From Candidatus Lernaella stagnicola (GTDB taxonomy: Bacteria; Lernaellota; Lernaellaia; Lernaellales; Lernaellaceae), in the NCBI GenBank assembly GCA_030765525.1, contig JAVCCK010000005.1, forward strand, positions 79,402 to 143,401: 64,000 bases of DNA. The letters are read 5' to 3'. The notes under the pieces are model-generated. The model worked only from the letters and a program-made list of their open reading frames with translations, was not told where the DNA came from and ran no database searches. Both the position numbers and the translations under genes were made by a program. Positions 26,131 through 35,568 of this stretch are shown here, piece after piece (the first letter of the stretch is position 1; the number at the start of each line of letters is the position of its first letter).

Positions 26131-26829
26131 CTACCATTGGAATGTGAGATTCAAGCCGCCGGAGTACGTCAGTGAGCTTTCAAGATCTTCCTTGAAGAGC
26201 ATCACGTCGTCGGCCGCGAATCCCGCGATGGTGTCGCCGATAACGAAGTTTTTCCAGATACGAAGGTCCACGCCGATACTGAACCACGGAGCGAGCATGA
26301 AATCCACGCCGCCGCCGAGGTTCATATAAACGGTATTGTAACCGTCGTAATCTTCACCGTCGAACGCCCGTTGAACGTCGGGGTAGTCTTGGATGACCCA
26401 CATCAGCGGCATCCAACCCATACCCATGCGGTAGTAGGGTTGGACGAGCACGAAGTCGGCATCCCGGAAACGATCGCGCGGGTACAGTTTACCGGACACG
26501 CCGATACCGCCCATGCCGCCCGTTTCCTGCCCAATACCACCCCAAGTGGCGGATTCCAAAATGGTCTCCACGTCATCGCCGGATGGATTGGTGGTAATCA
26601 GCGGCGTGAAATCAAGCTGAATGGAAAAATTGTTGGTGATGCCGTACCCGAAAAACAGCGTTCCGCCGAATCCCGGATCAAAGTTGTCGGCCATCCACCC
26701 CGTGTAGCCGTGGTAACCGCCATCGACACCGATGATAAAAACGTTGTCGACTTTTTCGGCGGCCGTAGCGAACGAAGCGGATGCCAAAAACACGAGTAGA
26801 ATGACGGCTGCTAAGCTCTTGCGGCTCAT
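26131..26829 (-). CDS. Outer-membrane beta-barrel protein
   Basis: A 232-residue protein with a signal peptide ending near ATAAEK. The mature part consists of alternating aromatic/glycine strands (GGYHGYTGWM, LFFGYGITNNFSIQLDF, YRMGMGWMP, YMNLGGGVDFML) and ends with the aromatic strand LNLTFQW, typical of a small OmpA/OmpW-like barrel. No conserved family motif beyond that is evident. The ATG at 26829 follows GGAGGG. It precedes the TIGR04073-like gene in the same transcript. Confidence 0.75.
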   Translation of the reverse strand: MSRKSLAAVILLVFLASASFATAAEKVDNVFIIGVDGGYHGYTGWMADNFDPGFGGTLFFGYGITNNFSIQLDFTPLITTNPSGDDVETILESATWGGIGQETGGMGGIGVSGKLYPRDRFRDADFVLVQPYYRMGMGWMPLMWVIQDYPDVQRAFDGEDYDGYNTVYMNLGGGVDFMLAPWFSIGVDLRIWKNFVIGDTIAGFAADDVMLFKEDLESSLTYSGGLNLTFQW

Positions 26830-26885
26830 ACTTCCCTCCGAAGCCTTAGCCAAGAAAGTCCTGGATAATTCACCTGATTGTCTTT

Positions 26886-26914
26886 TGGATACTTGGTTGC
26901 GAAAGAAAAGTCAA
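26886..26914 (-). promoter_or_regulatory. Candidate promoter for the outer-membrane gene
   Basis: Minus-strand TTGACT (26909-26914), 17-base spacer, TATCCA (26886-26891), about 57 bases before the ATG at 26829. The -35 is good, the -10 weak. Confidence 0.35.
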
Positions 26915-26960
26915 GGAACTTCTCTTTTTTTCGCCTATCAACAGAGTTATGGTACACGCC

Positions 26961-27626
26961 TTAAGAAGGCGCTTGATGTTTATTTCCATCGGCGTTTTCG
27001 GCGGCTTTTTTGTGGGCCGCTGTCTCCGAGTCCACAAATTTCTTGATGTAGTCGTAGCCGGAATACATCGTGTAGAAAACCGCCACGTACATCGAGATTG
27101 TTCCCACGTTGTGGTAGGTCAACCAGTCGAGCCAAGTCGGCACTAAGCCTAAGCCGAAATCGAGCGAACCGTGCAAAAGCAAGCATACGATGGCGATATC
27201 CTGCCAAACGGTTTTGCTCTTTCCCAGATTGCTCGCGGCGATCACGGTGCCACGCGTACTGGCCACGCCCCGCAGGCCGGTAATTACCATCTCTCTTAGG
27301 ATGATGATCAGCCCGATCCAGGCTGGCAAGCGGTCCAGATTGATCAATAATATCAAGGCAGTGGTTACCATCACCTTGTCGGCCAGCGGATCGAGGAACT
27401 TACCGATATCGGTAACCTGACCTGTTTTGCGCGCCAAGTAGCCGTCGAGGATGTCGCTGAGCGCGGCAATCAAGAACACCGCTCCCGCCGCCACGCCGTA
27501 GAAAATCGTACCGCCGTCGGTGTTCAGGTATTTCTCCAGATAGAGAAATAGGAACAGAAACGGCGCCATTCCGAGTCGCCCCAGGGAAACCATGTTCGGG
27601 GTGGTCAGGAAGTCTTCTTGCTTCAT
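26961..27626 (-). CDS. pgsA: CDP-diacylglycerol-glycerol-3-phosphate 3-phosphatidyltransferase
   Basis: A 221-residue membrane enzyme making phosphatidylglycerol phosphate. The CDP-alcohol phosphotransferase motif DGxxARxxGxxxxxGxxxDxxxD is complete in SDILDGYLARKTGQVTDIGK followed by FLDPLADK. TTPNMVSLGRLGMAPFLFLF is the family N-terminus and LREMVITGLRGVA is the PgsA-type segment. The ATG at 27626 is chosen; it begins one base after the stop of the transglycosylase gene (TAACATG), so the genes are coupled. The C-terminus is a Lys/Ala-rich tail. The function is acidic phospholipid synthesis in the inner membrane. Confidence 0.92.
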   Translation of the reverse strand: MKQEDFLTTPNMVSLGRLGMAPFLFLFLYLEKYLNTDGGTIFYGVAAGAVFLIAALSDILDGYLARKTGQVTDIGKFLDPLADKVMVTTALILLINLDRLPAWIGLIIILREMVITGLRGVASTRGTVIAASNLGKSKTVWQDIAIVCLLLHGSLDFGLGLVPTWLDWLTYHNVGTISMYVAVFYTMYSGYDYIKKFVDSETAAHKKAAENADGNKHQAPS

Positions 27627-27627
27627 G

Positions 27628-28221
27628 TTATTGGTTCCGATAGTAGTCGCGCATCGCCAAAACCGATTGCACGAAGTGAGCCGTTTCCGCAATTGTCGGG
27701 ATCTCACCCGCTTTGGGCACGGCACCGGGACCCGCATTGTAGGCCGCCAACGCCAAGGACACGTTGCCGTCATATTCGGCCAACAAATAGCGCATATAAC
27801 GAGCGCCGCCCGCCGCCGATTCGACAGGATTCATCGAATTGCGAACACCGAACTTGCGCCCTGTGGCGGGCATGAATTGCAGGAGCCCCTGCGCGCCCAT
27901 CGGGGAGACCACGTAGGGCCGAAATCGCGACTCGGTCCAAGCGATCGCGCACAACAGTTCGGGTTCCACACCGTGTCGCAACGCCGCGCCGGAGACAATC
28001 GCCATCAGTTCCTTTTGGCGGAAGGGACGCCGTAGCGCCGCGCGTTGCTCCGCTTCCCGCCGTGTTTCTTCCAACAGCATTCGCTCGCGTCCGTCGGGCG
28101 GCAAATTCGTATAACTCCACACGGTTTGCGGGTCGTTAATGACGATCACCCCGCTTCCCGCGCTGGAAACCCACGTTGTGACGAGTAGCAGGGCTAACCC
28201 CGCGACCAATGCAATCCGCAT
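27628..28221 (-). CDS. Soluble lytic transglycosylase (SLT domain)
   Basis: A 197-residue secreted protein with an N-terminal signal or anchor. The GH23 domain (about residues 70-190) has the catalytic Glu in AIAWTESRFRPYVVSPMGAQ, then GLLQFMPATGRKFGV and LALAAYNAGPGAV. It should cleave peptidoglycan with 1,6-anhydro product formation. The ATG at 28221 is chosen because it begins a signal peptide; the longer frame has no supporting features. It is immediately upstream of pgsA and divergent from nadB. Confidence 0.88.
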   Translation of the reverse strand: MRIALVAGLALLLVTTWVSSAGSGVIVINDPQTVWSYTNLPPDGRERMLLEETRREAEQRAALRRPFRQKELMAIVSGAALRHGVEPELLCAIAWTESRFRPYVVSPMGAQGLLQFMPATGRKFGVRNSMNPVESAAGGARYMRYLLAEYDGNVSLALAAYNAGPGAVPKAGEIPTIAETAHFVQSVLAMRDYYRNQ

Positions 28222-28387
28222 GATTCTTCGGCCTTCCCCCTTTGTTCGAGCCTCCAAAGATAGGCGGGTCGCATTCGCCATGTCAAGCGATACCCGCCCT
28301 CCCCGGCGTCGACTTGGAAGCCCAAAGCCTTGACAAATCGGCGAAAAAGCGCAGAAACTCGCCTTCGACCTCAAGAAGGAACTCGCT

Positions 28388-29989
28388 ATGCCTCATGTGT
28401 CGGACGTTCTGGTCCTGGGAAGCGGTGTGGCCGGATTGATTACCGCGCTTCAGCTTGCTGATTCCATGGACGTAACTTTGGTCACTAAGTCCTCCATCGA
28501 TGAATCGAACACCAAATATGCCCAGGGAGGCGTAGCCGCCGTCACCTCACTGGAAGATAGTCTCGAATTGCACGTGGCCGACACACTCGATGCCGGGGCC
28601 GGCTTGTGCAATGAGGATGTCGTGCGGATGGTCGTATCCGAGGGCCCGGCGCGTATTCGCGAATTGATCGACCTTGGGGTGACCTTCGACCGGCGCAATG
28701 AAGATCCCGCCAAGTTCGACCTGCACCGCGAGGGCGGTCACTCCAAGCGGCGGATATTGCATGTCGGCGATTTAACCGGCGCGGAAATCGAGCGGGTGTT
28801 GGTCCAGCGCGTACAGGACCACGATCGTATTCACGTTTTCGAGAATCACTTCGCCATTGACTTGATCACGACCTCGAAATTCTACCACAACCGGGTCGCC
28901 GATCAGTGTCTCGGCGCGTACGTACTCGATAAGCAATCCGGCGAAGTGCTAACGATTCTGGCCACCTATACCGTCATGGCGACCGGCGGGGCGGGAAAAG
29001 TGTATTTGATCACCAGCAATCCCGATGTCGCCACCGGGGACGGCCTGGCCATCGCCTGGCGCGCCGGCGCGGCGATCGGTGCCATGGAATTCTATCAATT
29101 TCACCCGACGTGCCTCTATCACCCCTACGCCAGCAACTTCCTGATCAGTGAGGCCGTACGCGGTGAGGGCGGCATGCTCATCAACGCCCGGGGCGGGCGC
29201 TTTATGGACAAGGTTGATCCCCGCGGCTGCCTGGCCCCGCGTGATATCGTCGCCCGCGCCATCGACGCGGAAATCAAACGTACGGGCACCAACTGCGTGT
29301 ACCTGGACATCAGCCATCTGGGCGACCAAGCCGCCGAGAAATTCCCCCACATTTACAGCAAGTGCCTCACGTTAAGTATCGACATCACGAAAGAACCGAT
29401 TCCCGTCGCGCCCGCTGCGCACTACATGTGCGGCGGCGTCGTCACCAACCGCTTGGGCGAGTCCACATTGCCGAATCTTTTCGTAATCGGTGAAGCCTCC
29501 TATACCGGCTTGCACGGCGCCAACCGGTTGGCTTCCAACAGCCTGCTCGAGGCGTTGGTATTCGGTCATAACGCCGCGGAGGAGATCGTGCGGCGCGGCA
29601 AGCAAACGGAAGAGCGCATTCCGGTGCCCGATTGGGACGCCAGCGGCACGACCGATCCCAATGAAGCGATCATGGTGACGCATAACTGGGAGGAAGTGCG
29701 CCGGACCATGACCAACTATGTCGGCATCGTGCGCAGTGACAGCCGCCTCAAGCGTGCCAAGCGGCGGATTAAGATGATCATTAACGAAATCGACGAGTAC
29801 TACTGGGACTTCACGGTGACGCCCGATTTGCTCGAATTGCGCAACCTGGCGCTGGTGGCGCAGTTGATCATTCGGGCGGCGCGCAAACGACGTGAAAGCC
29901 GGGGTCTGCACTACAGTCTCGACTATCCCGACACCCTGTCCGAACCGCAGGAATTTACCGATCGCCGTCGTTTGTCCTGGTTCGATTAA
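28388..29989 (+). CDS. nadB: L-aspartate oxidase
   Basis: A 533-residue flavoprotein that oxidises L-aspartate to iminoaspartate, the first step of de novo NAD synthesis. The FAD dinucleotide fold VLVLGSGVAGLITAL opens the protein, and YAQGGVAAV, HREGGHSKRRILHVGDLTG, GAMEFYQFHPTCLYHP and HYMCGGVVTN are family blocks with substrate-binding His and Arg. The C-terminal helical domain contains DEYYWDFTVTPDLLELRNL. It can use fumarate instead of oxygen, which suits an anaerobe. TTGACA lies at 28330-28335; AAGGAAC precedes the ATG. nadA and nadC are not in the window. Confidence 0.94.
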   Translation: MPHVSDVLVLGSGVAGLITALQLADSMDVTLVTKSSIDESNTKYAQGGVAAVTSLEDSLELHVADTLDAGAGLCNEDVVRMVVSEGPARIRELIDLGVTFDRRNEDPAKFDLHREGGHSKRRILHVGDLTGAEIERVLVQRVQDHDRIHVFENHFAIDLITTSKFYHNRVADQCLGAYVLDKQSGEVLTILATYTVMATGGAGKVYLITSNPDVATGDGLAIAWRAGAAIGAMEFYQFHPTCLYHPYASNFLISEAVRGEGGMLINARGGRFMDKVDPRGCLAPRDIVARAIDAEIKRTGTNCVYLDISHLGDQAAEKFPHIYSKCLTLSIDITKEPIPVAPAAHYMCGGVVTNRLGESTLPNLFVIGEASYTGLHGANRLASNSLLEALVFGHNAAEEIVRRGKQTEERIPVPDWDASGTTDPNEAIMVTHNWEEVRRTMTNYVGIVRSDSRLKRAKRRIKMIINEIDEYYWDFTVTPDLLELRNLALVAQLIIRAARKRRESRGLHYSLDYPDTLSEPQEFTDRRRLSWFD

Positions 29990-29995
29990 TCTCGC

Positions 29996-31027
29996 TTAGG
30001 GACCTACCAAAGCTTCGGCCCGCAGGAATTTCGCGATTTCGTGCCCGTACCACCGCATCACGCGGGGCGGCGGGTGGATTGCGGCGAATTCCTCGGTCAT
30101 ACCCTCCGCGCTCAAATGAAACACCGGCACGCCCAAACCCGCCGTGTACCGGGCTTTGACCGAGGCCGGCCGTCCGGGAAACAGGAAAAAACACACGCCC
30201 ACGTCGGCCTGCCGGGCCGCTCGGGCGAGGCGGTGAATCGCGGCGACGTTAGTGTTTTCGAATTCCTTGTTCTTCGTCCAATCCAGACCCCGGCGACTCA
30301 TCATGCCGGCGTAGTAGAAGCGGTAAAAGCGGGATTTCCGCAAGAGAGTGCGGCGCAGCTTCGGCAGGTCCGCAAAGCCCAAGAAAGACGCCGGCTCGAA
30401 GAACAGGAGATCCCAAAACTCCGGGTACTTCTCAAAAAACGGCGCAAAGGGCGCCCCATGCAAAAAGGCCGGGGCACCGGTGTTGGTTAGCGCCAAGATC
30501 AATAGGTCGGGCTCGAATGTCTCGAGGGCGATTTCCGCTTGGCGGGCCGACTGGCTGCCTACGTAGGCCGGGACGCCGCCGTTCCATACTTCGAAACCGC
30601 CCTGCCCCTCGTTCAACTCCCGCTCGAGTTGGGCGGGCCAACTCTGCTCGTCGGTCACGTTGACACCGTATACGTTCGATCCGCCCAGCACGATGATGCG
30701 AAAAGTGTCGGCCGGCTTCTCGACGGCGACCTCATGGCCTCGATACCCCAGGGAATTGACGTGCACGCGGCCGTCCGGGGTTTGGCTGCCGGGTCGCAAG
30801 CGAAACAGCAGGCGTGGATCGTCCACCACTTCATGCACCGACGGATCGATAACCTGATAGTAAAGCAGCCCCCCGATCAGCTTCCAATCCTTGTCGGCGT
30901 GTCCGATATTCGCCTCGCCGATGATCAACGCCCCGAGAATCGAGACGATCACGACCACGACCACAAAAACGACGGGCCGTCGACCGGCTTTCCGCGTAGA
31001 GGTTGTCACACCATCGGGCATTCCCAT
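29996..31027 (-). CDS. Membrane-anchored SGNH-hydrolase-like protein
   Basis: A 343-residue protein with one N-terminal membrane segment (about residues 17-40) and an extracytoplasmic domain. IIVLGGSNVYGVNVTDEQSW matches block I of SGNH hydrolases with Ser in a GxSxxxG context, ILALTNTGAP the block III region, and the C-terminal HPPPRVMRWYGHEIA could supply the last catalytic His. Such proteins commonly acetylate or deacetylate cell-surface glycans. The ATG at 31027 is chosen after ATAGGGAAC; another ATG lies two codons later. It follows a GT-C type gene on the same strand, so a shared role in glycan modification is likely (inference). Confidence 0.68.
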   Translation of the reverse strand: MGMPDGVTTSTRKAGRRPVVFVVVVVIVSILGALIIGEANIGHADKDWKLIGGLLYYQVIDPSVHEVVDDPRLLFRLRPGSQTPDGRVHVNSLGYRGHEVAVEKPADTFRIIVLGGSNVYGVNVTDEQSWPAQLERELNEGQGGFEVWNGGVPAYVGSQSARQAEIALETFEPDLLILALTNTGAPAFLHGAPFAPFFEKYPEFWDLLFFEPASFLGFADLPKLRRTLLRKSRFYRFYYAGMMSRRGLDWTKNKEFENTNVAAIHRLARAARQADVGVCFFLFPGRPASVKARYTAGLGVPVFHLSAEGMTEEFAAIHPPPRVMRWYGHEIAKFLRAEALVGP

Positions 31028-31112
31028 GTTCCCTATCTCTCGCCGGCTGATTGTCCGCGGGACGCGGCAACCCACACCGACGTTCGGTTGCGTCGTTACG
31101 AACCCCTGGGGC

Positions 31113-32348
31113 TCAGAAGCTTTCGATGTAGCGCGCGCAAAACTCCGCAAAGGCCGGGGCGTCCGACGCGCACTTGATTCCATAGCGGTAATATTCGCCC
31201 AGCGCCATAGCATTGAGCGCGAAAAGCACGATCAGAAAAGCCGCCGGCACCAGCCACGGCCGTCGTCGCAAAACCGCCCGACGATTTGCCGACGCGATGG
31301 TGATCTCGACGATTCCCCACCCCGCCAACAATTGATGCATCGGGAAAATGAATATCAGGTAGCGCGGGTGGAAAAACTGGCCGAAGCCGCTCGCCGCCAG
31401 GTACATCACCGGCACCGCGTAATGCGCTGCGATCAATAACGCGCCCAAGCGCTCCCGCCGCCAGACCCCGACAAAGCCGAATACTGCCAAGGGCGCGTAA
31501 AATACCAAGGAGGCTGTGCTGCCGCAGCCGACATGCAACAACGCCGCCCCCAGCATTCGCCAAGCGGCTGGGACATCGCCGCCCGCTTCGGAAATGTGGG
31601 GCTGAAACAACTCCGGCCGGACGGCGAGGTTCAGCGTCTGTCCCAACCAAGGCAGATACAACGCCGCGCCCAAGGCGAGGCCGACCCAGGCCCAGGTTCG
31701 CCCTTTCCATTCGTGCCCCTCGCTTCGCGGCAGAAGGTACGACGCGGCCAGAACCAACAAGTGCGCCGCGAGCACCATCGCCGCGACGTAGTGCAGGTAC
31801 GCCGTGAGCGCCAGGCAAACCGCATACGCCGGGACCAGGCGGCGGTCGGCGCTTTCAACCAATCGCAGCAGCAACCACGCCGAAACCACGGCCGTCAGGG
31901 CGACGGCGGCATACGGCCGGTTCTCCTGACTGTAATACACGCCGTAAAAGCTGAAGGCGACGAGCAGCGCCGGTAGCCACGCGCGATCGCGTTCGCCCAA
32001 TTGTCGCACCAACAGCAGCACGGCACCGACCAAGGCGATACCTGACAACGCCGATAGCAGGCGCAGGAAAAACCGCCCCGTAGCGGTGAACATCGCCTTC
32101 GCGGGGTCGGCCAGCAAGGGGTGAAACCAGCGATTGAGCAGGTGATATCCGGGCGGATCGATGGGCGCTTTTATGGAATCACGATTGCGCAATTCGTCGA
32201 AGAGCGAGTCGAGAGACAGGTATTGCGCACCGGCTGCCAGGGTCTCATCGCCCCACAGCGGCGGCCCGCCCAAATTGGACAGGCGAAAAAACGTCGCCAG
32301 TGCAAGGGCAAACAGAAAAAGCACGCGCTGCTTTCGAGACGGTTGCAT
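31113..32348 (-). CDS. GT-C/ArnT-like membrane glycosyltransferase
   Basis: A 411-residue membrane protein with about ten hydrophobic segments. The first periplasmic loop contains GGPPLWGDETLAAGAQYLSL, whose DE pair is the catalytic-loop acidic motif of dolichyl-phosphate-mannose/ArnT-type (GT39/GT83) enzymes, followed by IDPPGYHLLNRWFHPLL. YYSQENRPYA and HPRYLIFIFPMHQLL are further family-like loops. It should transfer a sugar from a polyprenyl-phosphate donor to an envelope acceptor; neither is known. It is divergent from the glycyl-radical enzyme. Confidence 0.78.
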   Translation of the reverse strand: MQPSRKQRVLFLFALALATFFRLSNLGGPPLWGDETLAAGAQYLSLDSLFDELRNRDSIKAPIDPPGYHLLNRWFHPLLADPAKAMFTATGRFFLRLLSALSGIALVGAVLLLVRQLGERDRAWLPALLVAFSFYGVYYSQENRPYAAVALTAVVSAWLLLRLVESADRRLVPAYAVCLALTAYLHYVAAMVLAAHLLVLAASYLLPRSEGHEWKGRTWAWVGLALGAALYLPWLGQTLNLAVRPELFQPHISEAGGDVPAAWRMLGAALLHVGCGSTASLVFYAPLAVFGFVGVWRRERLGALLIAAHYAVPVMYLAASGFGQFFHPRYLIFIFPMHQLLAGWGIVEITIASANRRAVLRRRPWLVPAAFLIVLFALNAMALGEYYRYGIKCASDAPAFAEFCARYIESF

Positions 32349-32500
32349 ATCGCTTTCCGTAAACCGGATTTGACCGATTCTAAACGCCCGGCCGATGAAA
32401 GGCGAATCGGCGGCGGTGATTTGTTGTTCGACGCAATGGGCTTGTTTTGAGCTTTTCCATATTCGAAACTTTATTTGTCGTAACCTAAAAGGAAACAGCG

Positions 32501-34996
32501 ATGACGATTCACCCGCGCAACCAAGCGCTCAAGGACGAAATCCTATCCGCGCCGTATGTCATTTGCGTAGAGCGCGCGCGTTTCGTCACCGAAGCCTACC
32601 GCGCCACCGAGGGGCAGCCTCCGGCCCTGCGCGCCGCGCACGCTTTGGCGCACACGTTGGCGAATGTGACGGTGGAAATCGGGCCTCATGACGCAGTCGC
32701 CGGGTGGCGGGCGAGTCGACCGGTCGCGGCGGTACTACCGGTGGAGCGCGGCGACATCAATACGGTGCTCGAACTGGAAATGGATTTTCTCACGAATCGC
32801 GAGAGCCAACCTTTCCACATTTCCGCGAGCGATCGCGCATTGCTGATCGACGATATTCTGCCCTACTGGCGCGGCAAATCCGTGCGCGATCACAAAAAAC
32901 GGTTGTGGAAGAAAAACGGCCTGCATCTGCGACCGTCCTTCGGACCGCGCAGCCTGCTACGGCGCTTTCGCGGGCTCGATTTGGGAAAGCTCAAGGAAGT
33001 GACGAAAGTTCCCAAATTGAGCATCTCCTATGTCCACCGTGGATTGGATGAAATCGCGTTCAACAACCCTGGTTTCGTCATGAACGTGTTCGACGTGCAG
33101 GGGCACATGATCCTGGGCCATAAGAACGTCCTGCGCGAGGGCTTTATCGGCGTCGAGGCGCGGGCCCAAGCCGAATTGGCCGACGCCCGCCGCGCCGGTG
33201 ATCGCAACGGTGTTGCCTGGCTTGAAGCGGTGATTCTAAGTTGCCGGGCCGTGCGTGATTTCGCCCGCCGTTACGCGGTGCGGGCCGCCAACCTCGCCGT
33301 GGAATGCAACGATCCGGAACGGCGCGAAGTTCTGCAGCGCATCGCCGCGGCGTGCCGACGCGTTCCGTACCAGCCGCCCGAGTCGTTCTTCGAAGCGGTG
33401 CAGGCGGTTTGGCTGACGCAAGTGGCCGCGATGATCGCCTACGGCATGACCAGCATTTTCGCCGTGGGCCGCGTCGATCAGTATCTGTATCCCTATTTTG
33501 CCGCCGACGTGGAGGCGGGAAACATCACGCGGGCCGAGGCGACGGTCTTGATGGAAGAGTTACTCCTCAAACTCAGTTGCGGCTTGTTACTGCTGCCTTA
33601 CGTGGGCAAACGTACCAGTAGCGAGCTGGGCAGCGACAGCGCCTCGGTGACCATCGGCGGTGTGGACCGCGACGGGAACGACGCCGTGAACGAGCTGTCG
33701 CGCGTCATTCTCGACGCCTTTGTCAACGTCAAGTCCACGGGCAACAGCTTCACCATTCGGCTCTCGGAAAAGAGCCCGCCGGAATTCTGGCGCCGGGCTA
33801 TGGAAACCTACCGAACGACTTCGGGCGCCGCGTTGTTTTACGACGAGGCCGCCGTTCCGGCGCTGGAACAATGCGGCGTCGCGCCCGCCGACGCCCGCGA
33901 CTACGGCGTGATCGGCTGCGTCGAGCCCACGGGAGACGGCGACACCTTCGGATGCACGTCCGGCAACGACATCAGCCTCGTGGGAGCGCTGGAAATGGCG
34001 CTGTTCAACGGCGAGTTGCGGATGATGGGCAAGACCGTCGGGCCGCGCACCGGCGATCCACGCGGCTTTCGCTCTTTTGACGATTTCATGGCCGCGTTCA
34101 AAAGCCAGATGTGCTTTATGATCGACACCGTCGCCAAGGCGGTAAACCTGAAGGACGAAGTCTACCGGGAGCATTACCCCAATCCCCTGGTGTCATCCAC
34201 GTTGAAGGGGTGCGTCGAAGCGCGGCGCGACATGACCGACGGCGGAGCGCACTACAATTTCGGCTCGATCAGCGCGCGCGGTTTGGGCACCGTGGCGAAC
34301 TCATTGGCCGCGATCAAGCATTTCGTCTTCGACCGGGGCACGATCTCGATGAGCCACCTGCTCACGATGCTCGACCACAATTTCGACGGTTACGACAAGG
34401 TGCACGCCATGTTGGCCTATCGCGGGCCGAAGTACGGTTGCGACGACGCCGAAGCCGACGCTATCGCCAAGGAAGTCGCCGAGTTTTTCTGCCGCGAGGT
34501 GGCCGCGCGCCAGACGCAGCGGGGCGGTCCGTTCCGGCCGGGCTTCTTCTCCTACGGGATGCACGTATTGGAAGGGTTGTTTCTCGGCGCGACGCCCGAC
34601 GGACGCCGGGCGGGCGAACCCATTAGCAACAGCTTCTCGCCCGCCAACGGCTCGGAGCGGCAGGGTCCCACGGCGATGCTTCGCTCGATCGCCAAGATCG
34701 ACCACCGGCTGATTTCCAACGGATGCGCGGTGAATGTGAAGTTCCTGCCGGCGCTTTTCGCTACCGACGAGCGTCTGGACAAGATGACGGCGTTGGTGCG
34801 GGCGTTTTTCGCCGAAGGCGGGATGGAACTGCAACCGAACGTCATCGACAACGAAACCCTCCGCGACGCTCAGAAGCACCCCGACAAGTACCGCGATCTG
34901 GTTATTCGGGTATCCGGTTATTCCGCTTATTTCACGGATTTGGGAAGGCCGCTCCAGGACGAGATTATTTCCCGCACGTCATTTGGAAACCTTTAG
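32501..34996 (+). CDS. Glycyl-radical enzyme of the PFL2 / dehydratase-lyase group
   Basis: An 831-residue glycyl-radical enzyme. The thiyl-radical cysteine is Cys473 in GVIGCVEPTGDG, and the GCxE form with a following Glu marks the dehydratase, decarboxylase and C-N or C-S lyase branches rather than true pyruvate formate-lyase. The C-terminal radical site is RVSGYSAYFTDLG, glycine about residue 806. The substrate cannot be set from the motifs. It requires a radical-SAM activase; none is adjacent, although PflA-like and NrdG-like genes lie 10-13 kb away. AAAAGGAAAC precedes the ATG. It indicates oxygen-free metabolism. Confidence 0.88.
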   Translation: MTIHPRNQALKDEILSAPYVICVERARFVTEAYRATEGQPPALRAAHALAHTLANVTVEIGPHDAVAGWRASRPVAAVLPVERGDINTVLELEMDFLTNRESQPFHISASDRALLIDDILPYWRGKSVRDHKKRLWKKNGLHLRPSFGPRSLLRRFRGLDLGKLKEVTKVPKLSISYVHRGLDEIAFNNPGFVMNVFDVQGHMILGHKNVLREGFIGVEARAQAELADARRAGDRNGVAWLEAVILSCRAVRDFARRYAVRAANLAVECNDPERREVLQRIAAACRRVPYQPPESFFEAVQAVWLTQVAAMIAYGMTSIFAVGRVDQYLYPYFAADVEAGNITRAEATVLMEELLLKLSCGLLLLPYVGKRTSSELGSDSASVTIGGVDRDGNDAVNELSRVILDAFVNVKSTGNSFTIRLSEKSPPEFWRRAMETYRTTSGAALFYDEAAVPALEQCGVAPADARDYGVIGCVEPTGDGDTFGCTSGNDISLVGALEMALFNGELRMMGKTVGPRTGDPRGFRSFDDFMAAFKSQMCFMIDTVAKAVNLKDEVYREHYPNPLVSSTLKGCVEARRDMTDGGAHYNFGSISARGLGTVANSLAAIKHFVFDRGTISMSHLLTMLDHNFDGYDKVHAMLAYRGPKYGCDDAEADAIAKEVAEFFCREVAARQTQRGGPFRPGFFSYGMHVLEGLFLGATPDGRRAGEPISNSFSPANGSERQGPTAMLRSIAKIDHRLISNGCAVNVKFLPALFATDERLDKMTALVRAFFAEGGMELQPNVIDNETLRDAQKHPDKYRDLVIRVSGYSAYFTDLGRPLQDEIISRTSFGNL

Positions 34997-35119
34997 CCGC
35001 AGATCTTGTCGAAAGAAAAAGAAGTGACATTCGCGTTGCTACTGATTATCTTTTGACCCGGCGCGGGGGAAGCTCACGCCGGAAAAATGACACGAACTGG
35101 GTCTGTAAGGAGAACATGA

Positions 35120-35500
35120 ATGAGAAGCAAGAACGTGATCTGGTTCACGGTGATGTCTTTGTTGATGCTGGGAATCGCTGTGTTCTTTTTTACCGCGTGC
35201 GGTGACGACGACGATGATGACGACGACACGGTCGGCGACGATGACACGGCCGGCGCGGTCTTCGATGCCACTGAATGCTTCAACGCATGCGAAGCCGGTG
35301 AACTCGACTCGGTGGTTTACACGCTACCCGACGATTTCGCCGAATGGGATTGCCCCGATTTAAACCTGTACTTCGATGACGCCGAAGAGCCCGACGAGTT
35401 CGACGCCAACGACATCGATTGCAGTGATTTCTGCGGCGTTTGCGCGTTTTGTTACTCCGACGCGGGCGACACGCCCGTCCCCGAGTGCATCGCGCCGTAA
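35120..35500 (+). CDS. Small poly-Asp lipoprotein, cysteine-rich
   Basis: A 126-residue lipoprotein with lipobox cysteine about residue 27 (FFTACG), then a run of eight Asp and a second Asp cluster. The mature part has eight cysteines, including DCSDFCGVCAFCYSD, which suggests disulfides or a metal site. No known family is recognised. AAGGAG lies upstream of the ATG, and a terminator follows 27 bases after the stop, so it is a single-gene transcript. Confidence 0.7.
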   Translation: MRSKNVIWFTVMSLLMLGIAVFFFTACGDDDDDDDDTVGDDDTAGAVFDATECFNACEAGELDSVVYTLPDDFAEWDCPDLNLYFDDAEEPDEFDANDIDCSDFCGVCAFCYSDAGDTPVPECIAP

Positions 35501-35526
35501 CACCGCAAGCCTGACCGAACCAACCG

Positions 35527-35568
35527 GCGCGCGGGAGTGTTGAGAAGGCTCTCTCGCGCGCTTTCTAT
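35527..35568 (+). terminator. Rho-independent terminator after the small lipoprotein
   Basis: GCGCGCGGGAG (35527-35537) pairs with CTCTCGCGCGC (35551-35561) with one G-U pair and a 13-base loop, followed by TTTCTAT. Confidence 0.75.
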
